A stretch of DNA of 64,000 nucleotides, from contig NZ_BAMN01000005.1 in assembly GCF_000615905.1 (NCBI RefSeq), forward strand, positions 1 through 64,000. The letters are read 5' to 3'. The translations under genes and the position numbers were made by a program. Source of the DNA: Companilactobacillus nodensis DSM 19682 = JCM 14932 = NBRC 107160 (GTDB taxonomy: Bacteria > Bacillota > Bacilli > Lactobacillales > Lactobacillaceae). The notes below the pieces were generated by a model that worked only from the letters and a program-made list of their open reading frames with translations, was not told the DNA's origin and did no database searches. Below are positions 43,038 to 50,432 of this stretch, in pieces; the first letter of the stretch is position 1; every line of letters begins with the position of its first letter.

Positions 43038-44160
43038 TTTTAAAACGCTCCTCTATCGTATTTAGACGCTTAAGTATTTCCTTAAATTCTTCATTATCTT
43101 GATACTGCTGTAAGAATGGATTTTCAGTAACGATCGTAATGAAGTCAGCTTTCATTTGATTCTCATCACGCGGTAAAGCATGACCAAGATCAGTTTGATC
43201 CAACCAACTATCGATACGATCAAAATAATCATTGCCGTGTAACCTAAGCGGAAAAGTAATACTCCTCAAAACATTAATATATTCAGACAGGCATTTCATC
43301 ACTGAATCAGCCAGATGTTGCTGCGCAAATCTTATGGCTGATGAATTATAAAAATTAATCACAACTGCAGGATTTAATTGTTTCAACGAAAATGATTCAA
43401 TCAACGATTGACCAATATCATAAGTTTGTTTGAATTTGTCAGGTTGATCCGTAACCAATTGTAAATAATTATTTATCTGACTCATCATGACTGCGGTGTA
43501 CTGGAAAAGTGAACTCTGTGTGGTCGCTATAGCTTTTCCCTTGTCACATTTTAGTTGATAAGCCCAGGCAATCAAACTCTCCGTTGGATAATATTCCGGA
43601 ACGTACTCACCCAGCATGTTTAATACTTCATCTGGTTTCTTGAGCATTAATGCACAATACGCTGAATAGTCAGTCGCTTTATCCAACAACACGCGGTCAT
43701 TCGAAATCTCCAACACATGTGAAAACAACTTTTGTGCTTCCCCAAGATACGTTTGCATTTTTTCTTCTCGAGAATCTCCTGGTAATAGATCACCATGATT
43801 CAGCAATAATTGCCCCATCTCTAACACTAATGGCGCACATGAATAATAACGGTGAATCACATCTTCGATCGACTTCCACACCTCTTCTGGTGGGTCTGTT
43901 TCGAATTGATGAGTTATTGAAGTATAAATATGTCGGATCTGTTCAGTTGATAGATTATTACTATAATTCATCAGCTGGTCAATCGAAATATTAAAATAAC
44001 CAGCCAATAACGGAATCAGTGTAATATCTGGATATGATTGCCCTGTTTCCCACTTCGAAACTGAGGCTTTGGACACTCCCATGAACTCAGCCAGCTGTTG
44101 TTGAGTAATTTGTTTCTCCTTGCGCTTCTGTGAAATAATCATTCCCATATTCAGTTCCAT
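43030..44160 (-). CDS. XRE-family regulator with long helical C-terminus
   Basis: A 376-residue protein. The helix-turn-helix (IISQKRKEKQITQQQLAEFMGVSKASVSKWETGQSYPDITLIPLLAGYF) is followed by a roughly 300-residue helical, TPR-like domain (LEMGQLLLNHGDLLPGDSREEKMQTYLGEAQ). ATG 44160 has GGAGG five bases upstream. It is first in the operon regulator - PLDc_N - ABC ATPase - permease - B3/B4, an arrangement common in Firmicutes for drug- or bacteriocin-responsive exporters. It probably controls its own operon. Confidence 0.87.
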   Translation of the reverse strand: MELNMGMIISQKRKEKQITQQQLAEFMGVSKASVSKWETGQSYPDITLIPLLAGYFNISIDQLMNYSNNLSTEQIRHIYTSITHQFETDPPEEVWKSIEDVIHRYYSCAPLVLEMGQLLLNHGDLLPGDSREEKMQTYLGEAQKLFSHVLEISNDRVLLDKATDYSAYCALMLKKPDEVLNMLGEYVPEYYPTESLIAWAYQLKCDKGKAIATTQSSLFQYTAVMMSQINNYLQLVTDQPDKFKQTYDIGQSLIESFSLKQLNPAVVINFYNSSAIRFAQQHLADSVMKCLSEYINVLRSITFPLRLHGNDYFDRIDSWLDQTDLGHALPRDENQMKADFITIVTENPFLQQYQDNEEFKEILKRLNTIEERFKNA

Positions 44161-44304
44161 ATTTACCTCCAATTAACTTCTTTATACTCTAATTATATGT
44201 GGTTGATAAAGTTAAGTATAGCGATACAAAGTTAACTATTGTCATCAATAATCAACCAACACGAAACCACAAAAAAAGCCGCATCACTGCGACTTAAATT
44301 TGAA

Positions 44305-45327
44305 TTAGTGTCTCTTAATATACTTCTTGTGATATGCCAAGACTACTAAGATCATGACTAATAGAATTGCGATAATGAAGGCGATCAATAGATAATCTGG
44401 TGTTGTCTTTCTAGGAATCGATGTCTTAGCTAATTTCTTAACTGTTTGAGTAGTGATCGTAAACTTCCTATCAAAGTGCCAAGTAGTATCGCCAGCTTTG
44501 GCATCCATAATCAACTCATAGGTACCAGCTTTCAATGTTTGCTTAGGACTGCCGATCAAATAATCGAAGTCGCTATTTGGTGCGACTGACAAATCTTGTT
44601 TATCCTGAGTGTAAACCTTCTTACCCTTAGTATCCTTGACCGTCGCATTAACTGATAGTCCCTGGATAATAGAAGGAGTTGGATTAATCAAGTTAGCACC
44701 AACATAATTATAGCTGTTAACTTGCTTCTCATTGATATCGCCAAGCTGAAGTTTGGGTTTGATTTTATCTGAGTTTTGTCTTAACTCCAAACCAATGACG
44801 TAGGCATATGCATTGTTGATCGTAATGCCTTTTTTCTTAGTTTTTGGTGCCGAAGTTATCTCTTGAATTCTAATTCCACCAAGAAGCAATCCTGAGAATG
44901 CACCTTTGGGTGAATCCAAATGGATAGTCACTAACTTGGTTGAATTGGCCTCTACCACAACGTCTTGAGGACTTGTAACGAGTGATTCGATATTATATTC
45001 TAGTCCGTCACTCTTCTCTGAACCATGAGTACCGTAGTCTATCACACCATTATTATTCGTTAGACCACGGTTAACTGACACTTCATAATGATGACTCTGA
45101 TTGTCATTATTTTTGATTTTGACAGTTAAATCTTGGCTCTGTCCAGGAGTCACTTTCAAATCAAAATAAGAACCTGTCTTTTCAATTTGATTATCTGGCA
45201 AATCAGCTCCAACCGTATAATTCAACGTATCCGCTTTGGCAGGAACCGTATTAAACGTTAAAAACAGGAACAGTGACGCCACTGCAAAAACTATCGGTAA
45301 AAATATTTTTTGATCATTATCATCCAT
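44305..45327 (-). CDS. WxL-interacting protein (DUF916/DUF3324)
   Basis: A 340-residue membrane-anchored surface protein. Signal segment to AKADT (about residue 33). Peptidoglycan-binding domain about 38-155 (YFDLKVTPGQSQDLTVKIKNNDNQSHHYEVSVN), host/WxL-binding domain about 165-300 (NAYAYVIGLELRQN, GANLINPTPSIIQGLSVNATV). The C-terminal membrane span YLLIAFIIAILLVMILVVLAY ends in the basic HKKYIKRH. Such proteins hold WxL proteins at the wall. Located right behind the WxL gene. The AGGAAGG site touches the ATG, unusually close. Confidence 0.92.
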   Translation of the reverse strand: MDDNDQKIFLPIVFAVASLFLFLTFNTVPAKADTLNYTVGADLPDNQIEKTGSYFDLKVTPGQSQDLTVKIKNNDNQSHHYEVSVNRGLTNNNGVIDYGTHGSEKSDGLEYNIESLVTSPQDVVVEANSTKLVTIHLDSPKGAFSGLLLGGIRIQEITSAPKTKKKGITINNAYAYVIGLELRQNSDKIKPKLQLGDINEKQVNSYNYVGANLINPTPSIIQGLSVNATVKDTKGKKVYTQDKQDLSVAPNSDFDYLIGSPKQTLKAGTYELIMDAKAGDTTWHFDRKFTITTQTVKKLAKTSIPRKTTPDYLLIAFIIAILLVMILVVLAYHKKYIKRH

Positions 45328-45377
45328 CCTTCCTGATTAAGAACGAGATGTTGAGGTTACACGCCTCAAATTTCGAT

Positions 45378-45412
45378 AAAAGAAAGACAATACATTAGTA
45401 TTGTCTTTCAAA
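45378..45412 (-). terminator. Terminator behind the WxL gene
   Basis: AAAGACAATAC (45383-45393) and GTATTGTCTTT (45398-45408) with a four-base loop. T-rich on the minus strand. It would limit read-through into the WxL-interacting protein gene. Confidence 0.8.
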
Positions 45413-45424
45413 AATATTAAAATA

Positions 45425-46065
45425 TTATGATGGTGCATCGGTTAAAGTCCATGTGACAGTTGAGCTATATGAACCTTGTAAGTTACCAGCAGGTACGTAT
45501 AATGATGCATCAGTTGGAGCATAGGTTGTTGTATAAGCACCAACACCAGCGCCAGCAGCGGCGTCTTCAACCTTCGTTGCGCCTGCAGATAAATCATCAG
45601 GTGATGAAATATAACTAGGTAAAGTTGAAACATTAGTACTATCATCTGCTGTGATAGGTGCTGTCGATGTGTTATCCAATGTAAGTGTTGCACCTGTTAA
45701 TCCCGCTCCTGTACCAGATGTATTAGTGAATGGTGATGCTGCCGCAGTGACCGTCCACCCGGTTGAGAATCCAGGGTTAGTAAGAGCTAACTTAGAGATC
45801 GAAGTTGAAGCATATGTGTTTTTAGCTACTGAATACAATTGGTTACCGAACTAATCGTTGGTGCCGCATCTAGTGACAACGTTTGTGTTGTCGATAATGT
45901 TGCATCCGTTGTTGTTGTTTGTGGAGCTGGGTTAGTTGGTGTAGCTAATGTAGTCGAGGTCGTATAAGTAGGAGTCGTGGTTGCAGCTGCAACCGTGACA
46001 AGCGTTGATGCAACTCCAACAGCTATAGCTCCCAATACAGCCGTTCCCTTAATTAATTTTTTCAT
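45425..46065 (-). pseudogene. Small WxL-domain surface protein, frameshifted
   Basis: The first frame (ATG 46065, GAGGATTAAATC site) carries the signal peptide and Thr-rich start up to SLDAAPTISSVTN. Then the frame is lost near 45840. The second frame continues LYSVAKNTYASTSISKLALTNPGFSTGWTVT and ends YSSTVTWTLTDAPS. These are the two WxL motifs: WTV (variant) and WTL at the C-terminus. One base added (ACCAA-TTG) gives a protein of about 213 residues, the usual size. WxL domains bind peptidoglycan. Located next to the WxL-interacting protein. Confidence 0.82.
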
Positions 46066-46185
46066 GATTTAATCCTCGAATAAAAAACTTTCTCGTAAAA
46101 ATACTATTGTATTTGGATGCCATTAATCTGTCTAAACATCCACCATCTTTATAGTTCTTTTACTATGCGATTTCAAAATTATTGC

Positions 46186-46232
46186 CCAAAAAAAATAAAC
46201 TAAAAACATCATTAAAATGTTTTTAGTTTATA
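46186..46232 (-). terminator. Terminator behind the small gene at 46244
   Basis: AAACTAAAAACAT and ATGTTTTTAGTTT pair around a seven-base loop and are followed by a run of T on the minus strand. Confidence 0.85.
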
Positions 46233-46243
46233 TAAATTATTTA

Positions 46244-46423
46244 CTACCATTTATCGTGATTCCACAAGCGTCCGTCAAGTTCATGTTGAATTTGATCGGT
46301 TCTAGTTGCCTGTTCATTCACGATTTTTTTTAACGCAGTCAAGAAGGCCCGCCTTTCATATTCAGGTTGAGAATTCTTTAATTGATCAATTTGGTCCATC
46401 AACCATTTTGATTGTTCATCCAT
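46244..46423 (-). CDS. Small charged helical protein, coupled to the oxidoreductase gene
   Basis: A 59-codon frame whose ATG overlaps the upstream stop (TAATG at 46421-46425). GGTGAGGA lies just before. The product (WLMDQIDQLKNSQPEYERRAF, LTALKKIVNEQATRTDQIQHELDGRLWNHDKW) is soluble, helical and highly charged. Overlap and the strong terminator behind support real translation. No family recognised; position suggests a partner of the flavodoxin-fold reductase. Confidence 0.7.
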   Translation of the reverse strand: MDEQSKWLMDQIDQLKNSQPEYERRAFLTALKKIVNEQATRTDQIQHELDGRLWNHDKW

Positions 46424-47130
46424 TATTCGTCCTCACCCTCCTTGATCATTTTTAACGTGTCATTAACCTGTTCGAGATTCTCTTTGTTTTGAATAAAAGT
46501 ATCCAAAATAAGATTTCCGCTAAACTGATCTTCATCAGACAATTCTTTGACAAATTGTTGCAACCGATCTTCGAACCATTCTTCTCGGTTGGCTAATGAA
46601 TCAGGAAACTTCTGACTCAAATATCGCTGATAATCAATCAGTAACTGCATCTGTTCGTCCTCAGACATATACCAAAACTGTGGAACTGAGAACAACGGCA
46701 TGATCTTCATTTTACCTAAATTAGCGATTGCTCGGTAAGGGGCCATTGCCTCGTCCAAAGTTATATTTTCAGTTGCACCCTTTTGGAAGTCCTTCAATGG
46801 CATCCCTGTTGTCACAACGATTCCGAATTCCTTATCTTCTAGTGGATAAGTCTTGTCTCCATAAATAAAATTACGGGTTAAAACTTCATCTTCCCACTTC
46901 TTCAATCCATATGGTGCTGCATACCAATACAATGGGAATTGAAAAACAATTCGGTCAGCTTGACGTAACAATTTCTGTTCTTTGCCGACATCTATCTCAT
47001 CTAATGATTCAACATGATGCCAAATAACCTGCGCATCTTCTGCACCCTTTTTCAAGAATTGTTGTGTCTGAGAATTATCGATTTCTGGATGTGAAACGAT
47101 GACTAAAGTTTTGATAATCCACACCTCCAT
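46423..47130 (-). CDS. NAD(P)H-dependent flavodoxin-fold oxidoreductase
   Basis: About 230-235 residues of the KefF/YwrO/MdaB group: KTLVIVSHPEIDNSQTQQFL at the FMN-binding start, FQFPLYWYAAPYGLKKWEDEVLTRNF (conserved FxWP-Y pattern), EFGIVVTTGMPL. Reduces quinones with NAD(P)H. The start is problematic: the ATG at 47130 and the GTG at 47124 lie in or at the ribosome site GGAGG (47124-47128). The codon optimally spaced from it is ATC (47113-47115), giving a protein beginning with KTLVIVSH, where this family normally starts. I list the ATG for lack of proof. Confidence 0.82.
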   Translation of the reverse strand: MEVWIIKTLVIVSHPEIDNSQTQQFLKKGAEDAQVIWHHVESLDEIDVGKEQKLLRQADRIVFQFPLYWYAAPYGLKKWEDEVLTRNFIYGDKTYPLEDKEFGIVVTTGMPLKDFQKGATENITLDEAMAPYRAIANLGKMKIMPLFSVPQFWYMSEDEQMQLLIDYQRYLSQKFPDSLANREEWFEDRLQQFVKELSDEDQFSGNLILDTFIQNKENLEQVNDTLKMIKEGEDE

Positions 47131-47230
47131 AGTGTTCTTAGAATAACATATTTTGGCCATAGCGGCTTCTCACAAGATTGATATGAAGTGATATAATTAG
47201 CACATATATTAGAATTACTCGGAGGATGAA

Positions 47231-47941
47231 ATGCAAAAAATTATCGTTGATCCAGAATTCTGGGAAATCTTTCCCGATGTAGAAATTGCCTGCATGACTG
47301 CACGTGACATCGACAATCATGATGACAGCAATGTTCCTGATAACTTGATTCAACATGCGAATGAGGTCGCAAAAAAGTGGGTACCAGATGATCCTATCAG
47401 TGCTAATCCCGTTGTTCACGCTTGGCGCGAAGCTTATCGTAAGTTCAAAACTAAGAAAGGCGCCCGTAATGCCGTTGAGAATCTTCTCAAACGTGCCAAG
47501 AACGACAAAGGTGTTGGTAACATCAATCCCGTTGTTGATGTATACAATTCTGTATCACTAGAATACGCCTTCCCTATCGCGGCTGAGGACCTCGATAATA
47601 TCGTCGGCGATGTTCACTTAACAGTAGCTAAAGGTGGCGAACCATTCGTACCGATCGGTGAAGATGAGCCCGAAGAAGCTTTGCCTGGTGAAGTAATCTA
47701 CCGTGATGAACAAGGTGTTCTATCACGTTGCTGGGCATGGCGTGATAGTTCTCGTGTAGAAGCAACTGATAACACTAAGAACTTATTATTCTATATGGAA
47801 AATATCCAACCGGATCGTAAGGACGATCACACAGAAGCCGGCGAACAATTGATCAAACGCTTCAAAGACTATCTTGATATTGATATCAATGATCTAACAA
47901 TTATCAGTAAAGACAATCCCGAATTTGTATTTAATAATTAA
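47231..47941 (+). CDS. B3/B4 tRNA-binding-domain protein
   Basis: A 236-residue B3/B4 domain protein, more typical than the one at 40473: FPDVEIACMTARDIDN, AWREAYRKFKTKKGARNAVENLLKRAK, NPVVDVYNSVSLEYAFPIAAEDLDNI, and a C-terminal YIFY-like segment NLLFYMENIQPD. The fold is the editing-like part of PheRS beta; the exact role of free-standing forms is unproven. GGAGG lies five bases before the ATG. Monocistronic; divergent from the reductase. Confidence 0.88.
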   Translation: MQKIIVDPEFWEIFPDVEIACMTARDIDNHDDSNVPDNLIQHANEVAKKWVPDDPISANPVVHAWREAYRKFKTKKGARNAVENLLKRAKNDKGVGNINPVVDVYNSVSLEYAFPIAAEDLDNIVGDVHLTVAKGGEPFVPIGEDEPEEALPGEVIYRDEQGVLSRCWAWRDSSRVEATDNTKNLLFYMENIQPDRKDDHTEAGEQLIKRFKDYLDIDINDLTIISKDNPEFVFNN

Positions 47942-47945
47942 GTAA

Positions 47946-47988
47946 ACAAATAGCTAGTGAACTTCATTTGGAGTTCACTAGCTATTTT
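47946..47988 (+). terminator. Bidirectional terminator
   Basis: ATAGCTAGTGAACT (47950-47963) and AGTTCACTAGCTAT (47972-47985), perfect 14-bp stem with TTTTTA on plus. Lies between convergent genes. Confidence 0.9.
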
Positions 47989-50279
47989 TATGTATTAGGA
48001 AGTCCGTCATTTAAGACCCAATCGATTTTGCCTGAATACTTTCCAGCTGAACTGTCACTAGTAAGTTTCAAGAACATCCCCAGTTTATCAGTCCATGACT
48101 CCGTTATGTCAATTTGTTGACTGGCGTCAGAATCTTTTGTATTGGTATAAATATTAGTTAAATCTGCCAATGGCATTAACTTACCCATAACATTTTTGTA
48201 AACAATATTACCATTAAGTACCTGACCGCTTTGGTTAATCAGATCATGCGCCCTCGCTTGTAATGTCCAACTATTGCCACTTGCACGGCCATCAATAACC
48301 TGAACATGCCATCCGTCTTGTCGAGGAACCATTTCACCTGTATAACCACTATTCACCGGTTGGAACGATACATTATCACTTACTTCACCAAACCGTAATC
48401 CACCATCAACATTTATGCTGATGTTTACTTCTCTAGAAGTTAGAACTACTGGTGCAGACACACTATTAAGCGCAACTGATGATACTGCATAAATTTTTAA
48501 ATTATTCGTTCCAATATGTAATTGAGATTTAGGAATATTCAATAGGAATGATGCTGTTAAGTAATCCTTATTCTTTGTTAACTTCATTGATTCTGAAGGA
48601 CTATCGTTTAATTTACTATAAACAGTAATGTTAGATGGCTTTATAGGTACTCCGTTACCGTACCAAATCGATCCATCAATCAAAATATTATCAGGTATAG
48701 TATCCTTATTTGGAAAATTTATTGTTCCTGATGGATCGGTGCTTATCATCAATGAATCTGTTCTAATTCTGAAACTAGGAGTATTGTCATCAATAATAAA
48801 ATTATCACTCTTAAATGAGGCATGCTTGGCCGATACGGTTGTACTTCTCTTAGCTTTATCCGCCGTTGTATGTAACACAATAAGTGCATTTGCATGCGTG
48901 CTGTTTAGACTTTTCTTCAACATATGTTGAATATTATTATGACTAATTTCTTTTAGATCAATTGTTTCTGATGGTGTTCCATCATCATATTCAATCGTTC
49001 CAGAATCAAATGAGACTTCACTAGGAAAATCAATATTAGCTAATATTTTTTCCCAGTCTTTTGTTCCACTGACATAATTCAATTTATAAATAAAATCTAG
49101 CTTATCGCCAAAATCAACCGTATCATTCTCTTTTACTGGCTTTCCAGACGTAATATTTTCAATAGATACATGAGATTCAGCATTAATAAAAGAAGGAATG
49201 GATTCAAACACAATGAAGTTGTTTTCAGTAAATCGGCCTGTAGTTCCTGTAAATCCCCAGTGTAAACGATGATCGGCGGTTTTGAAATGAAACTTATCAA
49301 TATCAAGATTGATCGTATATTTGTATCCTAAGACATTAGACCATGAGCCGTCTAAATTTTTATCGTTTAAGGAATAGGTAAGATTATGAGTTGTGGGATC
49401 CCACTTTATAGTAATATGATGCCAGTTTTGATCAGTCAAATTCATATACTGATTACCCTGTCTATGATCTAATGTAAAATAACGTTTCTTTTTATTACTG
49501 TCATTTATCCTTTTAACATATAGTGGATTATATGTAGCAGCTTCACCTGGATAATTATTTCCCATATGCTGACCTTGTTCATTCAGATCAAACGAAACCC
49601 CCTTACCATTTATTTGATCGTACATACTTAATCGATTAACAAATGTATCAAACTCCATGGCCCAACTGTTTTGAATGGCCGTCTTTGCTACATCTTCAGA
49701 AGTAGCAAAGTTCCCACTATAATAATCCGGGAGATTGTTAAAATCTGCACCCCACACGCCTAATGTTTCTCCAACAGCAGGTGTATTTTTATAAGTCGAT
49801 ATTGCACCGTATTCCCGTGGGTCATTTTGAAGTACAAATGCCATTCCATCACCAACCTGCAAGGCATTATCAGAATCCTTTGATGGATAAGGCCTACCAA
49901 AATACATCCACATGGATAAGGTTTGCGGTTTATCCATGTCAAAATAGTTATTAGCAGCAAAATTGCTCCAAATGGCACTGATTTGGTCTACATTATTAGT
50001 AACTTGTAGGACTCCGGAATAATCAGTTGGATCATCATTACGGCGTAATACTTCACCATTATTTCCATCGAAAGTCCCCAGTTTGAATGCAGGATCATCA
50101 ATATTTAATCCGCGCGGTGCAGTATCCATAGCATTTTTAAAATCTACTTGATCTTTTGATTCGGACAAATCTGATGCACCTACATTGATTGGACTGGTCA
50201 TAACTGTTATAGCAATCAAAAGTACATTAAATACAACCAATAAAATTGATAATTTATAATTTTTATTATTAAACTGCAT
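47988..50279 (-). CDS. Large surface protein: L-type-lectin-like domain plus C-terminal WxL domain (1 of 3)
   Basis: A 763-residue exported protein. Signal segment to about NVGASDL. Lectin-like domain about residues 65-370 (IWSNFAANNYFDMDKPQTLSMW, VGDGMAFVLQND, TLGVWGADFNN, WAMEFDTFVNRL, WHHITIKWDPTTHNLTYSLND, HWGFTGTTGRF). Middle beta-rich region about 370-610. C-terminal WxL domain with W-T-L in GNSWTLQARAHDL and W-V-L in GKIDWVLNDGLPN. It presumably binds glycans and attaches to peptidoglycan. AAAGGTG lies six bases before ATG 50279. Closest relative is the next gene upstream, with which it shares its promoter region. Confidence 0.88.
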   Translation of the reverse strand: MQFNNKNYKLSILLVVFNVLLIAITVMTSPINVGASDLSESKDQVDFKNAMDTAPRGLNIDDPAFKLGTFDGNNGEVLRRNDDPTDYSGVLQVTNNVDQISAIWSNFAANNYFDMDKPQTLSMWMYFGRPYPSKDSDNALQVGDGMAFVLQNDPREYGAISTYKNTPAVGETLGVWGADFNNLPDYYSGNFATSEDVAKTAIQNSWAMEFDTFVNRLSMYDQINGKGVSFDLNEQGQHMGNNYPGEAATYNPLYVKRINDSNKKKRYFTLDHRQGNQYMNLTDQNWHHITIKWDPTTHNLTYSLNDKNLDGSWSNVLGYKYTINLDIDKFHFKTADHRLHWGFTGTTGRFTENNFIVFESIPSFINAESHVSIENITSGKPVKENDTVDFGDKLDFIYKLNYVSGTKDWEKILANIDFPSEVSFDSGTIEYDDGTPSETIDLKEISHNNIQHMLKKSLNSTHANALIVLHTTADKAKRSTTVSAKHASFKSDNFIIDDNTPSFRIRTDSLMISTDPSGTINFPNKDTIPDNILIDGSIWYGNGVPIKPSNITVYSKLNDSPSESMKLTKNKDYLTASFLLNIPKSQLHIGTNNLKIYAVSSVALNSVSAPVVLTSREVNISINVDGGLRFGEVSDNVSFQPVNSGYTGEMVPRQDGWHVQVIDGRASGNSWTLQARAHDLINQSGQVLNGNIVYKNVMGKLMPLADLTNIYTNTKDSDASQQIDITESWTDKLGMFLKLTSDSSAGKYSGKIDWVLNDGLPNT

Positions 50280-50289
50280 TAATACACCT

Positions 50290-50400
50290 TTCCTGTCATA
50301 ATATATTATCAAATCACTATACATAGTGTATCAAACTATTGACTCGTATTATCAATAAATAAAATTTTATTTTCTGAAAAGTAAACTTATTTTTACACAA
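50290..50400 (-). promoter_or_regulatory. Conserved upstream region of lectin/WxL gene 1
   Basis: About 105 bp that closely match 52935-53036 (shared words TATTATCAAATC, TATACATAGTGTATCA, ATTATCAATAAATA, TTTATTTTCTGAAAA). A small dyad TATACA-TAG-TGTATC and a TTGATAAT word are kept. Such strict conservation of A+T-rich non-coding DNA suggests a shared promoter/operator or leader. Confidence 0.5.
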
Positions 50401-50432
50401 AAGGAGCTGTTAAAAACAGCTCCTTTTATTTG
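50399..50432 (-). terminator. Terminator of lectin/WxL gene 2
   Basis: AAAGGAGCTGTT and AACAGCTCCTTT with a four-base loop overlap the 3' end of the gene. T-rich on the minus strand. Confidence 0.8.
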
